Assembly: GCA_900473795.1 (NCBI GenBank)
Contig: UCMT01000037.1
Coordinates: 1-44,144, forward strand
DNA length: 44,144 bases
Source of the DNA: Hyphomicrobiales bacterium
GTDB taxonomy: Bacteria; Pseudomonadota; Alphaproteobacteria; Rhizobiales; Rhizobiaceae
Direction: 5' to 3'
The notes beneath the pieces are model-generated. The model worked only from the letters and a program-made list of their open reading frames with translations. It searched no databases and was not told the DNA's origin. Position 1 is the first letter of the stretch; the number at the start of each line of letters is the position of its first letter. A program made the position numbers and the translations under genes. Positions 33,487 through 42,027 of this stretch are shown here, piece by piece.

Positions 33487-34746
33487 CTAGTAAATGTTCG
33501 TAATCCGCGAGACCGCGTCCTGAGCATTTTTCAAGGCCTCTTCCGGCTTGACCGTTCCGGCAACGGCCTTGGAAAGCTCAATGCCGAAGGCATTCTCGAT
33601 CTCCGGCCACTTCGGGTGACGTGGACGCGGTGTCGAGGCCTGGATTGCCTCCATCAGCACGGGATAGTGCCGGAACTTCTCTTGGCTCGTCAGTTCCGGA
33701 TCGGTGAAGACCGAGGTCCGGACGGGTGGATTGCCGCGTGTGGCGGAAATCTTGATCTGTTCGGCCGAGGTCGCCCAGACCGTGAAGTCGAAGGCTTCCT
33801 GCTTGTTCTTGGACGCCGCCATAATACCCATGGTCCAATGGCCGATTTCCGAGCTTCCCGGCTTGGTACCGGCGGGAATGGTGCTGTAGGAGATCTTGCC
33901 GACCATCTTCGACTGGCTCGGATCCTCGAAGGTCGCAACCCAGTTCGGCCAATTGATCGATGAGGCGGCGGCGCCGGCAGCAAGCGCCGTGCCAACCTCA
34001 TTGGCGTTGTAGCTTTCGACCCCCTTGGGCGAGATATCGCGGAGCGCCATGAACGTCTTCATGGCGGCGGCTCCTTCGGGTGTATCGATGGTCACCTTGG
34101 TCCGGTCGGCATTGAAGAGATCGCCGCCATAGGACCAGAAGATCGGCATGAAATCGGCGACAACCGGGTTGCCCTGACCGCCGCGGAAGACGTAACCGAA
34201 GTAACGGCCGCCGCCGCTATCGGTCAGCGCCTTGCCCGCCTTCAACACGTCATCCCAGGTTTTCGGGGCATCGACGCCGGCTTCCTTGTATTTGGCGGCG
34301 TCATAGAAAAACATCTGTGCATTTCCCACATAGGGCAGGCACACATAAGGTCCCGTATTGTAGGGGTTGCGGCAGATCGCCAGCGACTTCGAAAGGAAAT
34401 CGCTATCTGGTCCTTCCATTCCGGCCGACTTGAAGTAAGCCGTCATATCCTCCAGATGCCCGTTCTCGGCGAAAAATGGAATCCACGGATCGTCCATCAG
34501 GATGATATCGAAGACACCGGATTTGGTGGCGCCGGCATTGGCCCCCTGTTCGAAAACATTGGCGTATGGTGCCTGGACGATCTCCACCTTGGTGCCCTTC
34601 AACTTCGAATAGTCGGCGGCGGCCGCCCTGAGGCCGTCTCCTTCGCTGCTTGACGGTACGAGGATTGTGATGTCGGCCCATGCGGCTCCGTTGAGCGCGA
34701 GTACGGACGTCGCGATAGCCAAGGTGAAAAACAGTCTGCGAAGCAT
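33487..34746 (-). CDS. Extracellular carbohydrate-binding protein (CUT1 type)
   Basis: A 419-residue precursor beginning MLRRLFFTLAIATSVLALNG, cleaved probably after AAWA. The mature part follows the type-1 solute-binding fold: ITILVPSSSEGDGLRAAAADY, VFDIILMDDPWIPFFAENGHLEDMT, LPYVGNAQMFFYDAAKYKEAGVDAPKTWDDVLKAGKAL, and GHWTMGIMAASKNKQEAFDFTVWATSAEQ. The start at 34746 follows GGGAGG with ideal spacing. It is the first gene of the operon. The sugar is unknown; no catabolic enzyme is in this operon to hint at it. Confidence 0.94.
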   Translation of the reverse strand: MLRRLFFTLAIATSVLALNGAAWADITILVPSSSEGDGLRAAAADYSKLKGTKVEIVQAPYANVFEQGANAGATKSGVFDIILMDDPWIPFFAENGHLEDMTAYFKSAGMEGPDSDFLSKSLAICRNPYNTGPYVCLPYVGNAQMFFYDAAKYKEAGVDAPKTWDDVLKAGKALTDSGGGRYFGYVFRGGQGNPVVADFMPIFWSYGGDLFNADRTKVTIDTPEGAAAMKTFMALRDISPKGVESYNANEVGTALAAGAAASSINWPNWVATFEDPSQSKMVGKISYSTIPAGTKPGSSEIGHWTMGIMAASKNKQEAFDFTVWATSAEQIKISATRGNPPVRTSVFTDPELTSQEKFRHYPVLMEAIQASTPRPRHPKWPEIENAFGIELSKAVAGTVKPEEALKNAQDAVSRITNIY

Positions 34747-34801
34747 TGTACACCTCCCATTCCGAGCTGTTATCAAAGACCTTTTCGTAGGGGCTCACTC
34801 T

Positions 34802-34876
34802 TTCCGGCATGGCAGAAACGTCAACTCTGCTCCCGCGCGGACCACTCTGCGACAAGGCGAAACATCTTCCGGCATG
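34802..34876. repeat. Direct repeat TTCCGGCATG upstream of the ABC operon
   Basis: TTCCGGCATG occurs at 34802-34811 and 34867-34876, 65 bp apart (about six helical turns), in the leader/promoter region of the minus-strand transporter operon. A regulator-binding role is possible but unproven. Confidence 0.4.
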
Positions 34877-35522
34877 TCGTCATCGCGCCGGCCTGCTCCC
34901 GGCATTAATTTTATCACATCAGGCGCTTTATTTAGAGAGGTTGTATTAGCATTTTATAAAATTTCTCCTTGGGTAGTAACCGGGTGTTGGGTGACGCCGA
35001 CTTCGGTCACATCGCAAGGGAGCGTCTGGATGGTAGCTCAGATTTGCCTATGGCGCCCCTGCCCCCTACAGCATCCGAATTCGCGGCCAGTCGCCTTACA
35101 GGGAAAGGCATGACGGGCGGCCTACCGGCTGCAAAGTGCATGCGATTGTTCGTCGGGATCAGCAATTCTACTAATAGACGCAGGTGCAATTTTGCGGCAC
35201 AACCGTTTTCAGGGGAGGCTACCCTTCGCAAGAGTCGTCGCGTCCCTACCCGGCTGGGGCGCGCGGAAACGTTCCGGCCGGACAATCTTGCGAGCCAAGA
35301 CGGCTGCACGCGACGCAGAGTTCGTCTAGCGGGCATATTCTCATTGTTCTTGTACGGACGGACGCTGCGTCGACAGACCGGCGTTTTCGTCGACGCCAGC
35401 TTGCGGGTGGTCCGCCCTGCCGGTCAAAGTCGCTCAGCTATCGCAAAACGGTTCACTTTGGAGTTTGGAGACTTCCCTAGAAAGTAACTCCATGAAGTCT
35501 GAGCCACACCGACAGATAAAGA

Positions 35523-35547
35523 ACCCGCCACCCAAAGGGTGGCGGGT
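35523..35547 (-). terminator. Strong hairpin, possibly a minus-strand terminator
   Basis: An 11-bp perfect stem ACCCGCCACCC / GGGTGGCGGGT with an AAA loop. Read on the minus strand it is followed by TTCTTTAT, T-rich enough for weak termination. On the plus strand no T-run follows. Confidence 0.5.
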
Positions 35548-35619
35548 ACAAGTGATCGAGAAAACGCAGAACAGATAAAAATCTCTCGAACAGATAGATC
35601 AAAACGCTATCGCTTTAAA

Positions 35620-35648
35620 AACCGGGCCGTCCCCCGAAGGCCGCGGTT
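35620..35648 (-). terminator. Hairpin with T-run on the minus strand
   Basis: AACCGGGCC (35620-35628) pairs with GGCCGCGGTT (35639-35648) with one bulged C. On the minus strand the stem runs into five T residues and then AAAG. This suggests a short minus-strand transcript starting within 35650-35860 and ending here. Confidence 0.4.
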
Positions 35649-35656
35649 AATCTAAT

Positions 35657-35688
35657 TTAGCTATATCTTATAAATAGTCGATAGCTAA
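35657..35688. repeat. AT-rich inverted repeat TTAGCTAT-N16-ATAGCTAA
   Basis: Perfect 8-bp arms around a 16-bp AT-rich spacer. It lies just upstream of a possible promoter for the DUF982 gene (TTGACG 35699-35704, 17 bp, ATATCC) and could be a dimeric regulator site. Confidence 0.4.
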
Positions 35689-35859
35689 TCTTGGCGAGTT
35701 GACGTCCGGCCGATTGGGGGGATATCCGCGAGGCTCATGCGACGGATGCCGGGTCGAGCCTCGCGGTGCTCAAAGACGCCGAGACTAGCTCGTCAGGAAC
35801 AAATTCCTTTGTCGCGCGTTACGGGTGCGAGAGGGACTGGTGATGGTTGGGAGGAACCA

Positions 35860-36114
35860 ATGCATCCAAACGAAATCCCCAAACCTACCGAAATCGAATG
35901 GCAACCCGTTATGGTCACGTTCCCGGACGGGCGCGTTCACAAGATTTGCGGTCCCCTTGAAGCATTTGAAATCCTCGGCTGCGAACCGGAGGACAGCCTC
36001 TATTTGAACGCAAAACTTTGCTGCCGGCTGGCAATGGAGCGCAAGATGTCTGCCGACAAGGCCCGCCTGGCGTTCATCGCCGCGACCATGGAGCGCATGC
36101 TTAAGGTTGTATGA
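35860..36114 (+). CDS. DUF982-family small protein
   Basis: An 84-residue protein starting MHPNEIPKPTEIEWQPVMVT. The core PVMVTFPDGRVHKICGPLEAFEIL then a helical half ending ARLAFIAATMERMLKVV matches the DUF982 pattern of small proteins abundant in rhizobia, often in many copies per genome. The ATG at 35860 follows GGGAGGAACC; the frame extends upstream to 35737, but that part lacks the family pattern. Function unknown. Confidence 0.82.
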   Translation: MHPNEIPKPTEIEWQPVMVTFPDGRVHKICGPLEAFEILGCEPEDSLYLNAKLCCRLAMERKMSADKARLAFIAATMERMLKVV

Positions 36115-36166
36115 CGCGCCTGCGGGCTTCATAGCCATCGAACACGCCGTTTCCGTGACCCATGAG

Positions 36167-36192
36167 CAGCCGAAGGGTAAGTCTTTCGGCTG
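36167..36192 (+). terminator. Hairpin downstream of the DUF982 gene
   Basis: The 8-bp perfect stem CAGCCGAA / TTCGGCTG with a 10-nt loop lies 53 bp after the DUF982 stop. No T-run follows, so it is a weak terminator candidate. Confidence 0.4.
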
Positions 36193-36366
36193 AGTGCGTT
36201 TGAGCGGTTTCGCATGAATTAGGAGGCGTCGACAAACAGCAGAACAGTGACAGAATGACCGGCGTTAAAACTTCCCCAGTGGGTTCGCTCGGCGCAGGCA
36301 GCGGCAATGCACGGCCGCGGCGACTCCAGGCCTTTTGAAGACTTGCCGCATTGCAAGGAGGACGAG

Positions 36367-37980
36367 ATGGCCATTCTCAGTGGAACGAAGAGTCAAGTGA
36401 CGCCGCAGGCAATCAGCCAGCACGTTGCAGATCTGGCGACGATCGAGTGGCTCTCCCTTCTTGCTCCGATCAACGACGGGATCATGGGCACGCAGAGTGG
36501 CGACACTCTCAGTGCACAGGCGGAAGGTGACGTTGTGTTCGGGCTCGATGGCGATGATGGCCTGAGCAGCGCATTCAATCGAACGGCGCTGATTGGTGGC
36601 CGCGGCAATGACACCCTGACGACCACAGTCATCGTCCCAATGCAAGGCAGCGAACCTGTCCATGGGCTTGCCATCCAGATCGGCGGCAAAGGCAGCGATA
36701 GTCTGGATGCGACGGTAACGCTTCAGGGCGGAGTCGTGACGGTTCAGGACAGGGAGTTAAGCGCAGAGGTTTTACTTGATGGCGGCTGCGGGAACGACGT
36801 TATCAACGCCGTGGCCAATGTGGCGCTGCCGATATTTGGAAACGTAACCGCGACAACGTACATTCGCGGCGGTTCCGGCAACGACATCATTGATGCCGTC
36901 GCGGATACGCGCGGTGCCCTGGACCATAACTTCGCCAAGAATTCCGTCTACGGCGGCCGCGGCGACGACCATATCACGGCTCGCGCCGAAACAGAGCTGA
37001 GCGGATCTTTGGCCACAGCCATCAATGTTCTCAACGGCGGGGACGGTGACGATGTCCTGGATGCCACAGCGAGAGGGGTGTCCAATTCCACCGAGTTGGT
37101 CTCGAATTCCCTCAAGGGCGGACAAGGCGATGATCTGTTGCACGCTCTCAATGTGACAGATTCCAACTCGCGGACCCCGGTCGGCATCAACGAACTGTGG
37201 GGCGGCGCGGGCAATGACGTGCTGCAGGCAACCCATTCCACCGATGGCGAGAACACTGTGACGGATGTCACCAACTATTTAAACGGTGGCAACGGACATG
37301 ACCGCTTGGAGGCGGAGTCCACCGCCCTTGGCGGCTTTGTGCAGGCCCTCAACCAGTTGACGGGAGGCAATGGAAGAGATGTGCTGACAGCCCGTCTCGA
37401 GGCCGATGCCCATGGCGGGCCGAGTTCTCTCGAACTTAACTTGTACGACATTGCGAACGTCTTGAACGGAGGAGCCGGCAACGACTATCTCAAGGCCTTC
37501 CTGTCAGTAACGGCCTTTCCTTTTACGGAAGATGATTCTCTTGCGGAGAACCATCTGGCCGGTGGTTCCGGCAACGACAAGCTTCTCGCGACCGTGGCCA
37601 GCGGCTCGGCCGGAGCGAGTTTTCTGAACGGCGGCGCGGGGAATGATCGGCTCACGGTCGTCGGCGGATCGGAAAATATTCTCAATGGCGGAATCGGAGC
37701 GGATACGCTGATTGCCGGCACCGGTGACGATCACTTGATTGGAGGACAGGGGGCTGATCGGTACGTCTTCGCTCCGCAGACCGGGCATGACACTGTCGAT
37801 TTCGAGAGTGGCCTGGACATCATCGACCTGACAGCCTTTGCCGCGGAAAACATCCACGATTTTGATCAACTGACCATCGAGGTGAGCGGTGGAAACAGCA
37901 TCGTCCACTTTGGTGCTGAAGACGATCTCACGGTCGTCGGCGTGGAAAATCTGCGCGCAAGCGATTTCTGGTTCGCCTGA
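36367..37980 (+). CDS. RTX-type Ca-binding secreted protein with expanded (~28-residue) repeat period
   Basis: A 537-residue acidic protein without an N-terminal signal peptide. GGxGxD motifs occur at residues 77, 106, 139, 168, 196, 224, 251, 279, 307, 333, 368, 399, 422, 441 and 459. Spacing is mostly 26-33 residues, contracting to nine only at the end (441, about 450, 459), whereas classical RTX repeats are tandem nonapeptides. The C-terminal 75 residues (RYVFAPQTGHDTVDFESGLD onward) resemble the serralysin C-terminal domain, and the final SDFWFA is an acidic-hydrophobic tail like type I secretion signals. The ATG at 36367 follows AAGGAGG. No dedicated type I exporter is adjacent; the ABC protein on the other strand groups with glycan genes. 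No catalytic domain is seen. Confidence 0.85.
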   Translation: MAILSGTKSQVTPQAISQHVADLATIEWLSLLAPINDGIMGTQSGDTLSAQAEGDVVFGLDGDDGLSSAFNRTALIGGRGNDTLTTTVIVPMQGSEPVHGLAIQIGGKGSDSLDATVTLQGGVVTVQDRELSAEVLLDGGCGNDVINAVANVALPIFGNVTATTYIRGGSGNDIIDAVADTRGALDHNFAKNSVYGGRGDDHITARAETELSGSLATAINVLNGGDGDDVLDATARGVSNSTELVSNSLKGGQGDDLLHALNVTDSNSRTPVGINELWGGAGNDVLQATHSTDGENTVTDVTNYLNGGNGHDRLEAESTALGGFVQALNQLTGGNGRDVLTARLEADAHGGPSSLELNLYDIANVLNGGAGNDYLKAFLSVTAFPFTEDDSLAENHLAGGSGNDKLLATVASGSAGASFLNGGAGNDRLTVVGGSENILNGGIGADTLIAGTGDDHLIGGQGADRYVFAPQTGHDTVDFESGLDIIDLTAFAAENIHDFDQLTIEVSGGNSIVHFGAEDDLTVVGVENLRASDFWFA

Positions 37981-37988
37981 CCTTTATG

Positions 37989-38026
37989 CATGTCGCCCAA
38001 AGCCGCTGTTTTGGGACAACGACATG
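37989..38026. repeat. Rhizobial-type intergenic palindrome
   Basis: CATGTCG-CCCAAA (37989-38001) pairs with TTTGGG-ACAA-CGACATG (38010-38026), leaving ACAA as a bulge. From memory, CATGTCG...CGACATG elements of this form recur in intergenic DNA of Rhizobium, Agrobacterium and Sinorhizobium; the match was not checked by search. Confidence 0.55.
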
Positions 38027-38034
38027 ACAAAAGC

Positions 38035-38078
38035 CTGACGCGCATCGCATCAATTCGTTTTGATGCGATGCGCGTCAG
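38035..38078 (-). terminator. 19-bp perfect hairpin between convergent genes
   Basis: The arm CTGACGCGCATCGCATCAA is repeated perfectly in reverse complement at 38060-38078 around a TTCGTT loop. On the minus strand it runs into GCTTTTG, fitting termination of the polysaccharide operon ending at 38097. It would also block plus-strand read-through from the RTX gene. Confidence 0.7.
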
Positions 38079-38096
38079 CGCGAAGCCAATCGCGCT

Positions 38097-39875
38097 TTAT
38101 TCCGCTTCGTGCTCATAGAGCTCGTCCATGCTCAAGGAGGCGACGGCGGCAAACGGCGCCTGGTTCGTCACGCGGCCGTCACCAAGGATGACGACGTCGT
38201 CGCAGAATGAAATCGTGCTGCGGTGGTGGCTGATCACGATCGTGGTTCGACGGCCGGCCCTCGACTTCAACGTGTCGACGATCGCCGCCTCCGACAGACC
38301 ATCCATGGCATTTGTCGCTTCATCGAGAATGAGGATCTCGGGATCCCGCACCAGGGCTCGTGCCAGTGCTATCCGCTGGCGCTGCCCGGCCGATAGGCTT
38401 GCACCTCTATAGCCGACGATCGTTTCATAACCATGGGGTAGCTTTTCGATAAATTCGTGCGCCTCGGCAAGCCTTGCGGCACGCTCCGCATCTACTATCG
38501 AGGAATTTTGGCCATAGGTGATATTGTCCAGAATGGTGCCATCCACCAGCTCCAGATCCTGGCTGGCAAGAGCGATCTGGCTCCGCCATTGAGTGGGATC
38601 GATTCTGTTCAGGGGCATTCCGTCGATCAGAATGTGACCCTGATCTGGCTCAACAAATCGACACAGAAGATTAACGATCGTCGTCTTTCCGGTGCCCGAC
38701 CGGCCGATGATTGCCGTCGAGCAACCACGACGGATGTCGAACGTCGCGGCGCGCAAGACAAGGGGCCGTTCGTCCGAACCGGGGTATTTGAACGTCACCC
38801 GATCAAATCTGATCTGTTGGCGCAAACCGCGGGCCGGCTCGTCACCTGCCGGTGGTGGCGGTTTGTCGGAAGAGTCCAACAGCCATCGCACCTCCTCTAG
38901 GGAACCGCTCCAGCCCTGTAATTGGCTCCATGCCAACTGCAGGGCCCGCATGTGCGGCTGCAGCCGGTAAAGCAGGACGACGAAGGCTACAATGACGGGG
39001 AAGGTCACTCCCAAAAGCCATGCACTGACGACCGCTGCGAGAAAAAGAGCCGAGTGCAGCACTTCGGTCAGCGGCGGCAGCGCCCCTTGCCGGGTTTGGA
39101 GGACAAAGCCGGCCTTCCGAACGGCGTCCGATGCGGATTCAAACACTGCCTGTTCGCGCCGCTCCTGTCCGAACACGCGGATGAGCCGCCCGGCATGAAC
39201 GAGGTGAAGCATCCTGGCGGCAAGTTCACTGTTGAGGGAAGTGACATTGCGGCTCGGGGCTTTAAGGCTGGCCGACAGAATGGCGTGTGCCAGCTGGACG
39301 AGCACGAGGCCAAGCGCGACGCACAACGTCATCTGCCATGACAGGAGCAGGAGGAAGATAAGCAAGATGACGGCGGCCGATGCGTTCACCGTTGCTGCAA
39401 GCACGGTTTGCATCGCATCCGACGCCCGCCAGGACTCATTGGAAATGATGTTCAGCAACCGGCCGGGGCTTTGTTGCAGGAAAAATGGATATCCAATCCT
39501 CAAGAGCTGGTCGGCAAGCGCGCTTCGTATGGCGTGACTGGCTTTGCCGTAGATGAGGTTTGTCAGAACGGTATTCGCAAAGGCCAGAACGTTCTTCAGC
39601 GTGATCAATGCAAGGACGGCAACGGAGATCACCATCAATCGCTGGCCATCGTCCAGGCCCGATCCCACCCGCTCGAAGACGGCAGGAAGTCCGCCTATGC
39701 CCGCGTCGGCCTTTTGGCCGGCAATAATGCTCAGCATCGGAATAATGAGACCAATGCCGGTGCCTTCGAGTATGGCGCTGCTCAGGCCGAGAATGACGAC
39801 CACTGCAAGCAGGTGCCATTGCCGACCCAGTGTATGGCGCACTACCTGCAAACCCGGCAGGAGGAATTTCAACAT
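38097..39875 (-). CDS. ABC exporter, fused permease-ATPase (MsbA/PglK-like)
   Basis: A 592-residue half-transporter. The N-terminal membrane domain has about six helices (LLAVVVILGLSSAILEGTGIGLIIPML as the first). The ATPase from about residue 340 has Walker A IIGRSGTGKTTIVNL, Q-loop ASQDLELVDGTI, a signature LSAGQRQRIALARAL (Gly to Ala at the second-last variable position is tolerated), Walker B ILILDEATNAMD and the switch His in VISHHRST. It closes an operon with two glycosyltransferases and an acyltransferase, so lipid-linked glycan export is the most likely job. Export of the neighbouring RTX protein is less likely, as no membrane fusion protein is present. Start ATG 39875 follows GAGGT. 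Confidence 0.88.
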   Translation of the reverse strand: MLKFLLPGLQVVRHTLGRQWHLLAVVVILGLSSAILEGTGIGLIIPMLSIIAGQKADAGIGGLPAVFERVGSGLDDGQRLMVISVAVLALITLKNVLAFANTVLTNLIYGKASHAIRSALADQLLRIGYPFFLQQSPGRLLNIISNESWRASDAMQTVLAATVNASAAVILLIFLLLLSWQMTLCVALGLVLVQLAHAILSASLKAPSRNVTSLNSELAARMLHLVHAGRLIRVFGQERREQAVFESASDAVRKAGFVLQTRQGALPPLTEVLHSALFLAAVVSAWLLGVTFPVIVAFVVLLYRLQPHMRALQLAWSQLQGWSGSLEEVRWLLDSSDKPPPPAGDEPARGLRQQIRFDRVTFKYPGSDERPLVLRAATFDIRRGCSTAIIGRSGTGKTTIVNLLCRFVEPDQGHILIDGMPLNRIDPTQWRSQIALASQDLELVDGTILDNITYGQNSSIVDAERAARLAEAHEFIEKLPHGYETIVGYRGASLSAGQRQRIALARALVRDPEILILDEATNAMDGLSEAAIVDTLKSRAGRRTTIVISHHRSTISFCDDVVILGDGRVTNQAPFAAVASLSMDELYEHEAE

Positions 39876-39885
39876 GATCGATACC

Positions 39886-40920
39886 TCAGCGAACGAGCTG
39901 CCTGTTTGATTGCGTTATTGCGGGGTCGTGCGGCCGTTTGGTGATTGCAAGACGTGCGAACTTGATGGCGCCAAGCAGATTCATGAACACGATTGGCCAA
40001 TGCGATAGCGAAACCTCTGGATCGAACCGGGGGCCGCCCAGCAGTTCGTGGCACGCGGACCTCACGGTCCAGAAAAAATGGCGAAGCAGCCACGGAGCCT
40101 TGACGAGGTGCTTCAGGCAAAGCGCTCCATTCCCGAGACTATAATCGCGGTGAAGCCTTTCGATTGCCTCGCGCGTATCTCGACCATGATAGTGAAGGAC
40201 GGCCATGTCTGGGACATATTCGATCGGGATGCCGAGTTGAAAGGCGCGCACCAGGTAATCCGTGTCCTCGGCCGACTTCAGGGGGCTGCCGGCCCCCAGC
40301 CGCTCGTCGAAACGGCCGATTTGAAGCGCAACCTCACGCTGCATCGTCATGTTGCAACCCAGTATGAACCCGCCGGGGTGGACATCCGTGGTAAATCGCG
40401 CCCGCGTCTGCGCCCGCTTGATCGTAAACGGCAGGTCCCGAGAACTGCCAAGCTCGACACGCCCACCCCGGATAATGAACCGTTCTCCGGCGGCGTAATG
40501 CCGCTCGAGATCCTGCAGGTAGCGACGGTCGACTTCGCAATCATCATCGACGAAAATCAGTATTTGGCCGCGTGACCGTTCCATTCCCGCATTGCGGGCC
40601 GCGGCCAGGCCCGGACGCGGCTCCGTCACAAGCGTAATCGCAATACTCGACGTTGCGGCGATACGCGCCAACCGTTGGGGGGTGTCATCCGTCGAGGCGT
40701 TGTTGACCACCACAAGTTCGCTCGTCACGGCAGGCAGCGACTGACAGGCCGCTTCAATCGACCGGATGCAAGCCTCGAGGGAGTCAGCCCGGTTGCGCGT
40801 GCAGACGATGAAGCTTGCCAACGGGCCGCGCTTTTCGGTTGCCAAGGTCTGGCTGGCAATCGCGTCGCCACGCTCTCCTACAGTTCCGGCAGATTGTGCG
40901 ACCATGCTATGCAACACCAT
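39886..40920 (-). CDS. Family-2 glycosyltransferase (second of operon)
   Basis: A 344-residue GT-A-fold enzyme: SFIVCTRNRADSLEACIRSIE, NNASTDDTPQRL, PGLAAARNAGMERSRGQILIFVDDDCEVD (the DDD metal-binding element) and GSPLKSAEDTDYLVRAF (ED motif near the catalytic base). It has no strong membrane domain. The start at 40920 overlaps the preceding gene by 14 bp; ATG 40905 is an alternative. Near the start the sequence ATGGTGTTGC is duplicated on the minus strand. It would add one sugar to a lipid-linked glycan at the cytoplasmic face. Confidence 0.88.
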   Translation of the reverse strand: MVLHSMVAQSAGTVGERGDAIASQTLATEKRGPLASFIVCTRNRADSLEACIRSIEAACQSLPAVTSELVVVNNASTDDTPQRLARIAATSSIAITLVTEPRPGLAAARNAGMERSRGQILIFVDDDCEVDRRYLQDLERHYAAGERFIIRGGRVELGSSRDLPFTIKRAQTRARFTTDVHPGGFILGCNMTMQREVALQIGRFDERLGAGSPLKSAEDTDYLVRAFQLGIPIEYVPDMAVLHYHGRDTREAIERLHRDYSLGNGALCLKHLVKAPWLLRHFFWTVRSACHELLGGPRFDPEVSLSHWPIVFMNLLGAIKFARLAITKRPHDPAITQSNRQLVR

Positions 40921-42010
40921 TGTTCAGCAACACCATCTTGGCGGGAACGGACTGCATGTACCGCGCCAGCGCGTCCAATCGTCTGGTAACCCCCATTGAA
41001 AGTTTACTGCACCATGGCGCGTAAGCGCTGGCGCGCAGGCCGTATCGTTCGCGCCGCCGAATGGACTGCCATTTGCCGGTCCGTGTCAGAAAGTCGTGCG
41101 TCAGCCGCGGTTGCTCCTCATCGTTGATGAGCTGGTAGAGGAAATAGAAGAAGCACAACATGCCATCTTGGTAGCTCGGGGTCATTGCCGTCGGCAGCGC
41201 TTCGATTTTTCTTTGAAGCGACAGGATGAATTCGGCCGCGCGCCGAACAGTATCCGGCGTCACGGCAACGCCGATATCGTCAAGGACGTGCGGATCATCC
41301 ATGAGAGACTCCCGCTCGAGGTTCTCGGTGACGATCCTCAAATGGGTCCGGCGCATTTGTCGTTTGTGCTTGTTCGTGACGCTGCCGCCATGAATGCGAT
41401 AAGCCACGAGGCTGTCATCGATCATGGCGGCAGGAAAGCGGGCGGTAATCCGTCGGAAGAGATCGAAGTCTTCCGCATGCACATAGCTTGCGTCGTACGC
41501 CAGCATGCCTTCCGGTATGACGTTCCTGTTGTACATCACGGTCGAGTGCATGAAGACCGTGAAGAACATCGACAATGTACCCCACTGCCCGGTCTGATAG
41601 ATCGGATTGGGCGTACCGCGGACCATTCGCGTGCCGATCAGTCTGTCGATGCCCGTACCGCTGATGGCAAGATCAGGCTGCTCGGTGAACAGGGAGACCT
41701 GGCGCGAAAAGCGTGTTGGATAGGATATGTCGTCGGCGTCCATCCGGGCGATAAGATCGCCCTTCGCCATGGCCAACCCTTCGTTCAAAGTCGCAATCAG
41801 GCCACGATTCTCACGCGACACGATCACGATACGATCGTCGGCGCTCTGGTAGCGGCGCAGGATCTCAAGAGAACCGTCGGTCGAGCCATCGTCGATTGCA
41901 ATGACCTCGAGGCGGTCATGGTCCTGGCGCAGGATGCTCTCCAGCGCTGGTGCGAGATAAGGTTCGCCGTTGTAGACGGGCAGCAGGACGGAGACCAATG
42001 GAACGGACAT
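40907..42010 (-). CDS. Family-2 glycosyltransferase (first of operon pair)
   Basis: A 367-residue protein beginning MSVPLVSVLLPVYNGEPYLA. GT2 motifs are VIAIDDGSTDGSLEIL, LIATLNEGLAMAKGDLIARMDADDIS (metal-binding DxD) and YVHAEDFDLFRRI (ED motif before the acceptor region). A C-terminal helical tail follows. Layout matches glycosyltransferases of capsule or O-antigen loci. It lies 17 bp after the acyltransferase gene and overlaps the next gene by 14 bp. Confidence 0.9.
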   Translation of the reverse strand: MSVPLVSVLLPVYNGEPYLAPALESILRQDHDRLEVIAIDDGSTDGSLEILRRYQSADDRIVIVSRENRGLIATLNEGLAMAKGDLIARMDADDISYPTRFSRQVSLFTEQPDLAISGTGIDRLIGTRMVRGTPNPIYQTGQWGTLSMFFTVFMHSTVMYNRNVIPEGMLAYDASYVHAEDFDLFRRITARFPAAMIDDSLVAYRIHGGSVTNKHKRQMRRTHLRIVTENLERESLMDDPHVLDDIGVAVTPDTVRRAAEFILSLQRKIEALPTAMTPSYQDGMLCFFYFLYQLINDEEQPRLTHDFLTRTGKWQSIRRRERYGLRASAYAPWCSKLSMGVTRRLDALARYMQSVPAKMVLLNNGVA

Positions 42011-42027
42011 GCTTCAGCTCGCGTGTT

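Larger units (their letters stand above)
34747..35859. other. Long, mostly non-coding region with AT-rich promoter area and stem-loops
   Basis: About 1.1 kb separates the minus-strand ABC operon from the plus-strand DUF982 gene. ORFs of up to 172 codons exist (for example 34969-35487 plus) but lack ribosome-binding sites and recognisable products. The AT-rich stretch near 34905-34975 is the likely promoter area of the ABC operon. The segment 35512-35690 is dense in inverted repeats, listed separately. Confidence 0.5.

Noticed and set aside
34969..35487. 172-codon plus-strand frame in the gene-poor region
   Set aside because: No ribosome-binding site, no ATG start, basic low-information translation, no family resemblance.
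38097..39875. ABC protein as type I secretion ATPase for the RTX protein
   Set aside because: It is on the opposite strand, in an operon with glycosyltransferases, and no membrane fusion protein or outer-membrane channel is present.
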